Part shown: piece after piece, positions 33,552 to 41,358 of the stretch
How positions within the stretch are numbered: the first letter of the stretch is position 1
Layout of the letters: every line of letters starts with the position of its first letter
Origin: Phycisphaerales bacterium
Lineage (GTDB): Bacteria > Planctomycetota > Phycisphaerae > UBA1845 > Fen-1342
Assembly (NCBI GenBank): GCA_016716475.1
Contig: JADJWG010000002.1
Span: forward strand, 1 to 64,000
Reading direction: 5' to 3'
DNA: 64,000 bases
The notes under the pieces: generated by a model
Database searches by the model: none
Told to the model about the DNA's origin: nothing
The model's input: only the letters and a program-made list of their open reading frames with translations
Program-made: the position numbers and the translations under genes

Positions 33552-36500
33552 ATGAAGCAGTTCAGCGAGAGTCGTCACATGGCCTTCACGGTGCTCGCCG
33601 CGACGCTGGTCGGCGGGTTCGGGGGCTTGTCGACGCTGGCGGCATGGCCGATGAAGCACGCGGATATGCAGCACACTGGCCGGACCTCCTTCGTGGTACC
33701 CCCGGAACGGCAGAACGATTCGTTCTTCGACATTCTTCGGTGGCAGAAGCCGACGCCGGGGAATGGGGGCGTGAGCAGCGGTTCGCTGGTCTACTACGAT
33801 GGGGCCGGGCCGGGTGGTGCAGACCTGCTGGTAGGGGGATATCACTGGCCGAAGGGTGTGCTGGGTCTGGACCGTCACACGGGAGCTCGGCTGTGGTTCG
33901 GCAATCCAAGCGGTGGGGAAACGATTGGCGCGAGCACACCGGCGTTCTCGCCGGACGGCTCCACGATTTACGTCATCAACGATGCGACCAGCAGTGGACA
34001 ATTTCCGAACGGGCATCCACTGATGGCATTCACGGCGGTCAGCGGTCCGGCGGTGTTCTGGCATAATGGGGCTGATCCCCAGCCGTCGAACCTTTCGATG
34101 CACTCGGCGACGATCGCGCCGGATGGGCGCATTTTCCTGCATTCGTGGGTGGATCGGCCGTACGCCGGGACGGACTTCGGGAATGCCATCAGCCGGACCT
34201 GGGCTGCGAGCACATCGACCGCGAGCGGGCTGTCAGATCCGACTCTGCACCTCGATGACCTGGGCCTGCTGGTCGTAAGCGGGGCGCGCTTCGGAGCGGT
34301 CATCGCGCACGATGGCATCACGGGTGCGGAACTGTGGCGCACTACGACGCCGACTATCGATGCGACGGTCACGATTGACCCGGCGACCGGCAACATCTAC
34401 GCGCCGGCGGGCAGTGGCAGCATCTCGGTGGTGGGGCTGACGCGCGACGGGCAGCCGCTCTGGGGTGGGGTGTCGTCAGCACTGGTCTTCCAGCCGGTGG
34501 GCGACGACGAGCCCCAGCGGGCGCAGGCGGCCGGTTGCCTGAGCCACGACGGCGGCACCTTCTACTTTCAAACGAATGCGCCACTGGGGACGGGCGCACT
34601 GTATGCCATCCATACGGCCGATGGGAGTGTGAAGTGGGTTTTCTCGACAGGGAGTCGCGGGTGGGAAATGGTGAGCAGTTCTCCGATCGTGACGCCGAAT
34701 GGAATCGTCGTCGTGGGGAATAACAACGGCGGCATGTATTACGCACTTCGCGATGACGGGACGTTCCCCACGCTGCTCGATGTATTGCCGGTGGTGGGTG
34801 GAGGCAGCGCGCGGGCTACGGCGGCGCTCTCAGACGACGGCTTACTGTACATTCCGGCGCAATTACCGTGGACGACGACGAACGGGGACGGGGATGGACC
34901 CACCTTCGCGGCCCAGAACTTGTTCAACGCCTTTGATCTGAACGCGGATGCCGCGGCAGTGTTGGCTCCGCCGGCCTTTGTGCAGGCGGAGGCGCTCAAC
35001 ACTGGGGCGCGCGTGACATGGAAACCGCTGCCGCAGCCGGGGGCGGTCTTTGGGTACTACGCGATCTACCGGGATACCCAGCCCTTTAATTCCGTGGCGG
35101 GTCGGACGCCGGTGGGTTTCGTATCGGATGCGGCCGGTGGTGTGTTTTTCGACGTGGGACTGGTGAACGGCGTCGCTTACTACTATGCGGTGACGACGGT
35201 GACGACCACGGGTGGGGAGGTTGAGAACGTGACCGCGGTGGGGCCGCGCGTGCCGCGCGACGAGACGGACCTGCAGATCATGGCTCTCGCACGCACGCCG
35301 CGGTATCCGCGGTACTGCCCAACGTATACGTACTACAGCGTGACGGAACCGAGTGGCTACGGACCTTACATCTACAGTGCCGCCACGGGCCTGGGCTGCG
35401 GACAGAACATCAACACGCAGCGCTGGCCGCACCTGGGTGACCCGGTGACCTACACGGCGCATGTCCGCAACCGCGGGACGAATACCTGGGCGGGTACGTT
35501 GACCGGGGCCTGGACGGTTGACGGTATCCCGGCGGGTGTGTCCAACCTGCCGGTGGTGTTGCAGCCGGGGGACGTGGCGCAACTGACGTTCAATCTGGCG
35601 TGGGACGACGAAGACCACGAGATTCGCTGCACGCTGGAGGTGGTCGACGCCCGGCCGGAGAACAATGCCCGCTCGCTCTGGACGCGCTCGGCGCCGTTCC
35701 TGACGTACGTGGACGTTGGGGCGTTGGAGGACTTCCGCGACGTGACCACGCCGCAGTGGCCGCTTGCGGTGACCGACGATCTGGTGGACTGGCTGTGGCG
35801 GCATGCGGACGAGATGAACGCGATGTTCGAGCAGGGTGGCAGCCGGAAGCGTGTGCATTACGACCTGCTCGAGGTGGTGCCCGACAGCGCGATCGATCCC
35901 GCAGAGCCGGCGACGATTCACTTCGGCATTTTCCCGTTCCGTTACTACGCGGCCACCATCGGTGACCCGCGCAGCCCGGGGTATTACCACGCGAATGTGG
36001 ATATCGACTATGGGCTGTGCCACGAGTTGTCGCATCAGCTCGGGCTGATCGACATCTACCAGCTCAATGTGCCGCCGGAGGCCAACTGGGTCTCAGGGCA
36101 GGGCTACTCGGCCGTGTCTTGCCTGATGAACGGGGTTTCACCGTTTTACTCGGCGCACAGCGCGCTGGCGATGGATCACTGGGCGGAGATCGTGCACGGG
36201 TACTACGGACAATACCTGTACCAGTTGCCGCAGGAGATTCGGATCCGCGTGCTGGACGTGCAGGGACAACCGGTGCCGGGAGCGACCGTCAGCATGTACC
36301 AGTACAGCGAGGTGCCGGGACAGGGCAAGGTGATCCGCGACGTCCCGAAAGCGGTGGGGACGACAGATGCGCAGGGCGTGTGGGCTCTTCCCAATGTGCC
36401 GATCAGTTCCAGCGGCCCGGTGCCGACCACGGTGTACGGCGATACTTTGCCGGACAACCCATTCGGCTGGGTGGCGGTGGTCGGGACCAACGGGGTGCTG

Positions 36501-37370
36501 CACTTCAAGGTGCAGTGGGAGGGGTTTGTCGACTACGCCTGGCTCGACATCACCGAGGTCAACGTGCGGTACTGGCAGGGTGAAACCGGAGTGCAGACCA
36601 TCGACCGGCAGCTTTCGATCGGCGGCGGGCTGCAGCTCTATCCGCCCGCCGACCTGGCGGAGCAGAATGCGGAGAACTGGTCGTTCTATGTACAGGGTGG
36701 CAACGGCAGCGTGACCGATGATTTCAACCGCAGGATCGTCGGCGCATCGTCGCTGCGGTTTGTCACGGATGGTGGCTTCGACAATTACGTGCGTTACCCG
36801 CAAGGGTTGCTGGCCCGGTGGAACCTGAGTGCCGTAACACACCTCCGTTTCTGGGCCTACGCGGAGAATCCCAATTTCAGTTTCCAGAATCAAAGCCCGT
36901 GGGTGCGGCTGGGGAATTTCGAGGACGGCTTCTTCCAGTGGACCCCCTCGAGCGAACTGCTGAACCAGGCGAATAATCAATGGCGCGAATTCATCGTACC
37001 GATCGCCGGTGGCAGCGGCTGGACACGCACGACCAGCGGAACCCCGAACCTGGCCGAGTTCAACTACTTCCAGTTGCACGCGGATACATGGGGCTTCGGC
37101 TTCACACTCTGGCTCGACGGCGTACGGTTCGAGCCGCACCCGGCGCCACCGGTATGCCCCGGCGATCTGAACTGCGATACGGTCGTCGACTTCGCGGACA
37201 TTTCGCCGTTCATTGCGGCGATCAAGGCGGGGCCGACGGTGCCGGGCCAGTGGCCGTGGCCTTGTCCGTGGCTGAATGGCGATATGAACGGCGACGCCCA
37301 CGTGGACTTCGCCGACATCAGCGGCTTCATCGCGCAGCTCAAAAACCCGCCACCACCATGCGGCGGATAG
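33552..37370 (+). CDS. large secreted multidomain protein: PQQ-like propeller, FN3-like, CARDB-like, HExxH region, CBM-like and dockerin-like tail
   Basis: A 1272-residue exported protein (ATG at 33552 with GGAGG upstream). Domains by eye: signal peptide (to about 29); PQQ/quinoprotein-like propeller with repeated Gly-Thr/Asp strand motifs (about 30-430); fibronectin-type stretch ending GVAYYYAVTTV (about 470-560); CARDB-like stretch DPVTYTAHVRNRGTNTW (about 625-710); a region with CHELSHQLGLIDIYQ (about 823), matching the HExxHxxG zinc-metallopeptidase signature; a carboxypeptidase-regulatory-like stretch IRVLDVQGQPVPGATVSMYQ (about 900-950); and a sugar-binding-like beta domain (about 1035-1195). 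The tail is GDLNCDTVVDFADISPFIA plus GDMNGDAHVDFADISGFIA, ending KNPPPPC. The third zinc ligand was not identified, so peptidase activity is uncertain. Confidence 0.85.
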   Translation: MKQFSESRHMAFTVLAATLVGGFGGLSTLAAWPMKHADMQHTGRTSFVVPPERQNDSFFDILRWQKPTPGNGGVSSGSLVYYDGAGPGGADLLVGGYHWPKGVLGLDRHTGARLWFGNPSGGETIGASTPAFSPDGSTIYVINDATSSGQFPNGHPLMAFTAVSGPAVFWHNGADPQPSNLSMHSATIAPDGRIFLHSWVDRPYAGTDFGNAISRTWAASTSTASGLSDPTLHLDDLGLLVVSGARFGAVIAHDGITGAELWRTTTPTIDATVTIDPATGNIYAPAGSGSISVVGLTRDGQPLWGGVSSALVFQPVGDDEPQRAQAAGCLSHDGGTFYFQTNAPLGTGALYAIHTADGSVKWVFSTGSRGWEMVSSSPIVTPNGIVVVGNNNGGMYYALRDDGTFPTLLDVLPVVGGGSARATAALSDDGLLYIPAQLPWTTTNGDGDGPTFAAQNLFNAFDLNADAAAVLAPPAFVQAEALNTGARVTWKPLPQPGAVFGYYAIYRDTQPFNSVAGRTPVGFVSDAAGGVFFDVGLVNGVAYYYAVTTVTTTGGEVENVTAVGPRVPRDETDLQIMALARTPRYPRYCPTYTYYSVTEPSGYGPYIYSAATGLGCGQNINTQRWPHLGDPVTYTAHVRNRGTNTWAGTLTGAWTVDGIPAGVSNLPVVLQPGDVAQLTFNLAWDDEDHEIRCTLEVVDARPENNARSLWTRSAPFLTYVDVGALEDFRDVTTPQWPLAVTDDLVDWLWRHADEMNAMFEQGGSRKRVHYDLLEVVPDSAIDPAEPATIHFGIFPFRYYAATIGDPRSPGYYHANVDIDYGLCHELSHQLGLIDIYQLNVPPEANWVSGQGYSAVSCLMNGVSPFYSAHSALAMDHWAEIVHGYYGQYLYQLPQEIRIRVLDVQGQPVPGATVSMYQYSEVPGQGKVIRDVPKAVGTTDAQGVWALPNVPISSSGPVPTTVYGDTLPDNPFGWVAVVGTNGVLHFKVQWEGFVDYAWLDITEVNVRYWQGETGVQTIDRQLSIGGGLQLYPPADLAEQNAENWSFYVQGGNGSVTDDFNRRIVGASSLRFVTDGGFDNYVRYPQGLLARWNLSAVTHLRFWAYAENPNFSFQNQSPWVRLGNFEDGFFQWTPSSELLNQANNQWREFIVPIAGGSGWTRTTSGTPNLAEFNYFQLHADTWGFGFTLWLDGVRFEPHPAPPVCPGDLNCDTVVDFADISPFIAAIKAGPTVPGQWPWPCPWLNGDMNGDAHVDFADISGFIAQLKNPPPPCGG

Positions 37371-37391
37371 CACCCGGGAGCGGGCGCGCCG

Positions 37392-38207
37392 CTACTGGTC
37401 GTCGCTTGTAGATAACATGGCGGCCAGCGCTGCAAGTCGCTCCTCGGCTGCGGTGCGCGGGCGTTTGGCGCCATTCCCGTTTCCGGCGCTGGTGGCGGCG
37501 CCGGCGTTCTCGGTCGGCGCGCCTTCTGCGCGGGCCGAGGCGACGGCGGCCGCCAGGGCGAGGTCCTCGTCCTGGCGATTGAGGCAGTCGCGGTCCTGCC
37601 GCCACCAGCGGTCGACGATCTCGTTGACATCGCTGCCGGCGGTACCCGCGCTCCACTTGCCGAAGAAGTCGACGTCGCCGCTGCGCGGCAGGCGCGGGGG
37701 CATGTCGATGAGGGTGCGCATGGGCATGAGGACGGAGTCGCCGATGACGAACCCCTCGCCGGGTTTCATGCTGGGGAGCACGCTGATCAGACTGCGGAAC
37801 TGGTCGCTGACGACGCGGGCGACATAGTTCTGGTCGTCGGGGTTATTCATCCGCATGAGGACCATCGAGTTGCATTGGCTGAGAATGGTCTCGGAGATTT
37901 CGCTGGGACGCTGGGTGACGATCATCGCCGAGACCCCGTACTTGCGCCCCTCCTTCGCAACCTTCTCGACAGCGTCGCGCGCGAACATGACGTCACCGCG
38001 GTCGATACGCGGCAGGTAGTTGTGGGCCTCCTCGTAGCAGAGCACAAAGGGCTGGCGGACTTCGGGTGGCGACCAGAAGTTGAAGTCGAAGAGCGTCCGT
38101 GTGAGCACCGCGACCGTCACGTTGACGACGTCAAAGGGCAGTCCGGAGAGGTCCACGATGGTCAGGTTGCGCCGTTGCTTGCCCCGTCCGAGCATCTGGG
38201 CAATCAC
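37392..38207 (-). CDS. HerA-type ATPase, C-terminal part (Walker B half of a split gene)
   Basis: A 271-residue frame beginning at a GTG (38207) that overlaps the TGA of the upstream frame (GTGA). It continues the HerA/DUF87 core: NLTIVDLSGLPFDVVNVTVAVLTRTLF, the Walker B-like VLCYEEAHNYLP (Glu pair at 59-60), GRKYGVSAMIVTQRPSEIS (sensor) and a hydrophilic Ala-rich C-terminus. It lacks a Walker A, which lies in the neighbouring frame, so alone it cannot be an active ATPase. The frame stays open upstream of the GTG through the G5 tract at 38234-38238. A one-base length change there would fuse both halves into one ~670-residue protein. Confidence 0.85.
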   Translation of the reverse strand: MIAQMLGRGKQRRNLTIVDLSGLPFDVVNVTVAVLTRTLFDFNFWSPPEVRQPFVLCYEEAHNYLPRIDRGDVMFARDAVEKVAKEGRKYGVSAMIVTQRPSEISETILSQCNSMVLMRMNNPDDQNYVARVVSDQFRSLISVLPSMKPGEGFVIGDSVLMPMRTLIDMPPRLPRSGDVDFFGKWSAGTAGSDVNEIVDRWWRQDRDCLNRQDEDLALAAAVASARAEGAPTENAGAATSAGNGNGAKRPRTAAEERLAALAAMLSTSDDQ

Positions 38208-39400
38208 CGCGGAAATGGGCGGCTGAGCTGTCCGGGGGTGGCGTCCGTACGGATGCAGCCGGCCAGATCGGGGTTGCGGCGCACCTGTTCGAAGGGTCGC
38301 AGGAGGAAGTCATACCGGCGGTCATTCAGGCGCGTCTCGATCTGGTTGACGAGGCCGAGGAGGTGGCCGAAGTAGGTCGCATGCGGGACTTCTCCCTCGG
38401 AATCGCCCTTGTTGAAGTCCATGCGGCGGGTGAGCAGCATGTGCTCCTGTTCCTCAGCGGGGAGTTGCCGGTAAGGCAGGCGGGCAAAGGCGTAGTTCTC
38501 GGTGTTCAGCACGTAGCGCGCATCGTTCATGTTCTCCGCGTACACCTTGAGCTGCTCGATGTTGTAGTAAATCGGGGTGTCGACCGTGTACTCGGTGAGC
38601 AGGTCGAGCTCTTCGGCGGCCGTGCGCTTCAGGCGCTCAAAGGCAGCCCGCAGGAAGACGCGCTGAGCGTTCACATTCAAGGTGTTGTTGGTGTCGACGA
38701 ACAACCGCTCAAACTCGCCGTACTGGAGCATCCAATAGGGTAGCACGAGGTTGCGGTCGGAGAGGTAGTTGACGTTCGGCAGCGGCTTGCCCTGCTCGTC
38801 GCTGAAGGCGGACAGGTACTCGCCGTGCATATCGAACATGACGATCTGCGTGTGCGGGAGCTGGAGGGCTTCGTGCAGGATCTTGGCGGTGGTGACACTC
38901 TTGCCGGAGCCGCTGTTGCCCATCACGGCACAATGCTTGGCGAAGAACTCCTTGCCGAGCGCCTGGACCTCGAAGTTCGTATCCACCGCGAAGCGGCCGA
39001 GCGAAAAGGACTTGCGGTGCGTACTGCCGGCGGCGAGCTGCTCGGCATGTCCGAAGATCATCGCGAAGTCGTCCTCGCTCGCGATGTGTACCGGGTCGCC
39101 GATGGTGGGGTACTCGTTCACGCCCCGCGTGAAGCGGCCTTCCTGGATCGTGCCCAGGAGTTGGAGGTTCAGGGCCACGTGGCTGGGACGGTTGTGGGCG
39201 TCGAACTCGCCGTGACTGCTGACGCGCACGATGTAGCCGATGAGCGTGTTACGCTGGCGCGGCAGGGTGACGTACGTCCCGAGCTTGCCGACGCGGTAGA
39301 CCGCACCCTGGTAGTGCACTTCGGCGTCCTGGTGGGTAATGCGGACTTCAACAGCATCACCTTCGACACCGGTCACATACCCAATTCGCAGCGCATCCAT
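38204..39400 (-). CDS. HerA-type ATPase, N-terminal part (Walker A half of a split gene)
   Basis: A 398-residue frame with the HAS-barrel N-domain (1-115: MDALRIGYVTGVEGDAVEVR, YRVGKLGTYVTLP) and the RecA-like core opening at KHCAVMGNSGSGKSVTTAKIL (Walker A, residues 161-169) followed by IVMFDMHGEY. HerA proteins form hexameric rings that translocate DNA for end resection, usually with NurA nuclease, or serve in defence systems. The last ~14 residues after CIRTDATP do not look HerA-like and end at a TGA inside the expected core, pointing to a frameshift at the C5/G5 tract. No NurA or SIR2 gene is adjacent. Confidence 0.88.
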   Translation of the reverse strand: MDALRIGYVTGVEGDAVEVRITHQDAEVHYQGAVYRVGKLGTYVTLPRQRNTLIGYIVRVSSHGEFDAHNRPSHVALNLQLLGTIQEGRFTRGVNEYPTIGDPVHIASEDDFAMIFGHAEQLAAGSTHRKSFSLGRFAVDTNFEVQALGKEFFAKHCAVMGNSGSGKSVTTAKILHEALQLPHTQIVMFDMHGEYLSAFSDEQGKPLPNVNYLSDRNLVLPYWMLQYGEFERLFVDTNNTLNVNAQRVFLRAAFERLKRTAAEELDLLTEYTVDTPIYYNIEQLKVYAENMNDARYVLNTENYAFARLPYRQLPAEEQEHMLLTRRMDFNKGDSEGEVPHATYFGHLLGLVNQIETRLNDRRYDFLLRPFEQVRRNPDLAGCIRTDATPGQLSRPFPR

Positions 39401-39754
39401 CGCGTTCTCCGGGGCGGGGGGCGCACTCCGCGCGCGGCCGGTCCCTGGTAGTGTTATCGAGCGTATCGGGCGACGGCCTGACCTGGTCCTCGCAGAACCG
39501 GCCGGTTCCCCGGCTGGGTGCTCACCCGCTTGCGGTTGGGACTGATAACTTGTGCCGAGTCTGCTCGCATAACGCGGCTACATAGAAAACGGTGTTCCCG
39601 CCGGTGCACCCGTCGGAGAGCGGGTGCACCGTTGCGGGCGAAGGCCCGCCCGTCCCCCTGTAACTGTCGGAGATTACGAGTAAGCACCGCCTACCCAGCG
39701 ACGGCTGGAGAAATGTCCGTACGCAGTAATGCGGATACTCGTGCGGGCGACGGC
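39401..39754. other. 354-base intergenic region with two strong hairpins
   Basis: It separates the HerA start from the end of the secreted protein gene at 39755, both leftward. No gene is supported. It holds two adjacent perfect hairpins (39603-39630 and 39634-39649) and a third inverted repeat, TGCGGGC/GCCCGCA (39742-39748 with 39761-39767), that runs over the stop of the secreted protein gene. The cluster may be a terminator array for that gene, or a small structured RNA or leader ahead of the HerA gene. Confidence 0.55.
39603..39649 (-). terminator. double hairpin downstream of the secreted protein gene
   Basis: Hairpin 1 pairs GGTGCACCCG (39603-39612) with CGGGTGCACC (39621-39630), a perfect 10-bp stem and 8-base loop. 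Hairpin 2 pairs GCGGGC (39634-39639) with GCCCGC (39644-39649) around a GAAG loop. They lie 105-150 bases after the stop at 39755. No T run follows on either strand, so intrinsic termination is possible rather than certain; an RNA regulatory element is the alternative. Confidence 0.4.
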
Positions 39755-40714
39755 TTATCCGCCCGCATACTGCACCTGGAAATTGGCGGCATCCGCGAGG
39801 TCAACGTCGGTATCACAGTCGGTATCAAAGCAAGCACAGTCTTCGATGAGCAGCCACATCGGACCGGACAGGCAGGTTGTGAGTGGTGGCCAGTCGGTAT
39901 TGCCCACGAGGCCATCGCCATCACAATCACCGGTTGGTGGGTTGACCGGATGGCAAAGATTCAACGCGGGACCAGCTTCGAGATAGAGGTCGTCGAAGTA
40001 AGCCGGGCCAAAACCGCTGCCACCACCGGAGGTCTTGATGTAGAATGTGCGCAGCGGGCTGTTCTTTCCCGACCGGAACTCAAACACAGCATCCCCATCA
40101 GCAGTCGACAGTTTATCCTCGGGAGCGGCGAAGCCACCCGGGCGGTCTGTGAGCCAAACTTCGTAGCGATTCAAAGCTGTGTCAATGCGTAGCCAGATGC
40201 TGTACCAGGTGTCGGGCTGGAGCTGCGTCAGGAATTGGTAGTTGCTCCCGTCATCGTCCCAGATACGCAGATCGAGGTTGGGAGAACTGTTGGCCATTCC
40301 CAGCTCCGTGGCGAAATCGCTGTATTGTGAGGGGAAGTTACTTGACGACAGGCCGACGGAGAATGTCTGTTTCTCGGCAACGCGCATGCGCATGAAGAAC
40401 ATGCGCACAGTGCCGTCGGGAAGTTCAAGATTGGCGAAAGCCAATGCCTTGCGCAGGGTAGACGATTCCGAGGGCACACAGAGCACTAGATTGTCGCCAC
40501 CGGCGGGATCGACCTCGACGCGGTTGTCGCCCCCGGACGAAGTCCATCCGTCCTGACCGTGAATTGGGCCGATGAGCTCATCCTCAAAATCATCGAGACG
40601 GACGAACTGCGCACCCGCTGACGAGACGAGGAGCAGAGCCATGGCGACCGCGACGATGTACCCGTTGAATGGTAGACGGGTCGCTGACGTGGGGTTCTTG
40701 AGTGAGTGTAGCAT
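39755..40714 (-). CDS. secreted protein with variant calcium-loop tail
   Basis: A 319-residue exported protein with GAGGA before the ATG and a signal peptide ending VSSAGA. The body (residues 38-245) resembles a concanavalin-like or LamG-type jelly roll: VRLDDFEDELIGPI near the N-terminus, a ladder of alternating beta strands, WYSIWLRIDTALNRYEVWL in the middle and FGPAYFDDLYLEAGP near the end. The C-terminal ~55 residues contain GDCDGDGLVGNTDW and DTDCDTDVDLADAANF. These loops are calcium-binding-like but differ from the DISPFIA tail elsewhere in the window, so this is a second tail type. Function unknown; a secreted carbohydrate-binding role is a guess. Confidence 0.78.
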   Translation of the reverse strand: MLHSLKNPTSATRLPFNGYIVAVAMALLLVSSAGAQFVRLDDFEDELIGPIHGQDGWTSSGGDNRVEVDPAGGDNLVLCVPSESSTLRKALAFANLELPDGTVRMFFMRMRVAEKQTFSVGLSSSNFPSQYSDFATELGMANSSPNLDLRIWDDDGSNYQFLTQLQPDTWYSIWLRIDTALNRYEVWLTDRPGGFAAPEDKLSTADGDAVFEFRSGKNSPLRTFYIKTSGGGSGFGPAYFDDLYLEAGPALNLCHPVNPPTGDCDGDGLVGNTDWPPLTTCLSGPMWLLIEDCACFDTDCDTDVDLADAANFQVQYAGG

Positions 40715-41358
40715 GATTTGTCCTCGAGTGAAATGTGGCTAGAACGGGTTACGGCGCATCGCGCCAGTGTGAAGTGCTGCAAGGATGCCGGGCGATGCCC
40801 AATACCGATATCAGTATTCTACTCATGTACGGCAACCGTTTATCTAATGAGGGACGTTGCCCGCGGCGTTGCAGATTTGTGACGAAGTTCACGTGAGGCC
40901 GGATGCATATGCTGCGACCACGTAGCAGTTTGCTGCCATAGGTATTCGATGGTGACTGGTGGGGCCAGCCCATCGATCATGTCGGTTTGCATGCTGGCAC
41001 ATGAATGCGCTGCTCACCACAGGGTGAGATGCGGTCGGCCCTGCTATTCCAAGTAGTCAGTATGCAGCCCGACTGGCTCGTGACCTGTAACCATGCGACG
41101 CTGCTTCCCTACCCAAGATCGCGCGCATCTGCACACTCGCGTGGCGCTGCCGTTCAAGAAAACTTGTCCGCACACGCTGCACGTTGGTTAGTCATCCGGC
41201 GATCACCTGGTCTGCAACCTGGTTTGAGGCACGCCCAGCAGGCTCCAGAACCGAGTGTGGTCGCGTCTGTCGGGCCCCGCGCGACACCCGGGCCGACTCG
41301 TACGAAGTTGTGGCCACGTGGTGGAGACCGCCGCTCCCGACTGTTAGGTTGTGCGCCC
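40715..41358. other. 644-base divergent non-coding region
   Basis: The longest stretch without a gene here. It lies between a leftward secreted protein gene and a rightward one. Open frames in it have no ribosome site or family likeness. It contains a near-perfect 18-base palindrome at 40801-40818 and is somewhat less GC-rich than its surroundings in its first half. A divergent control region is the simplest reading. Confidence 0.55.
40801..40818. promoter_or_regulatory. 18-base near-palindrome, candidate operator
   Basis: AATAC-C-GATATC-A-GTATT reads the same on both strands except at one base pair position in each half (16 of 18 positions symmetric). It lies 87 bases upstream of the leftward secreted-protein start in a divergent region, a typical site for a dimeric regulator. 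The regulator is unknown. Confidence 0.4.

Noticed and set aside
37392..39400. HerA-based phage defence system
   Set aside because: No NurA, SIR2 or nuclease partner is adjacent; neighbours are secreted-protein genes, and the gene is split.
39440..39700. possible SRP, RNase P or riboswitch RNA
   Set aside because: A CAGGTCAGG-like string is present on the minus strand, but the conserved cores of these RNAs (for example GGAAGGAAGC of SRP) are absent.
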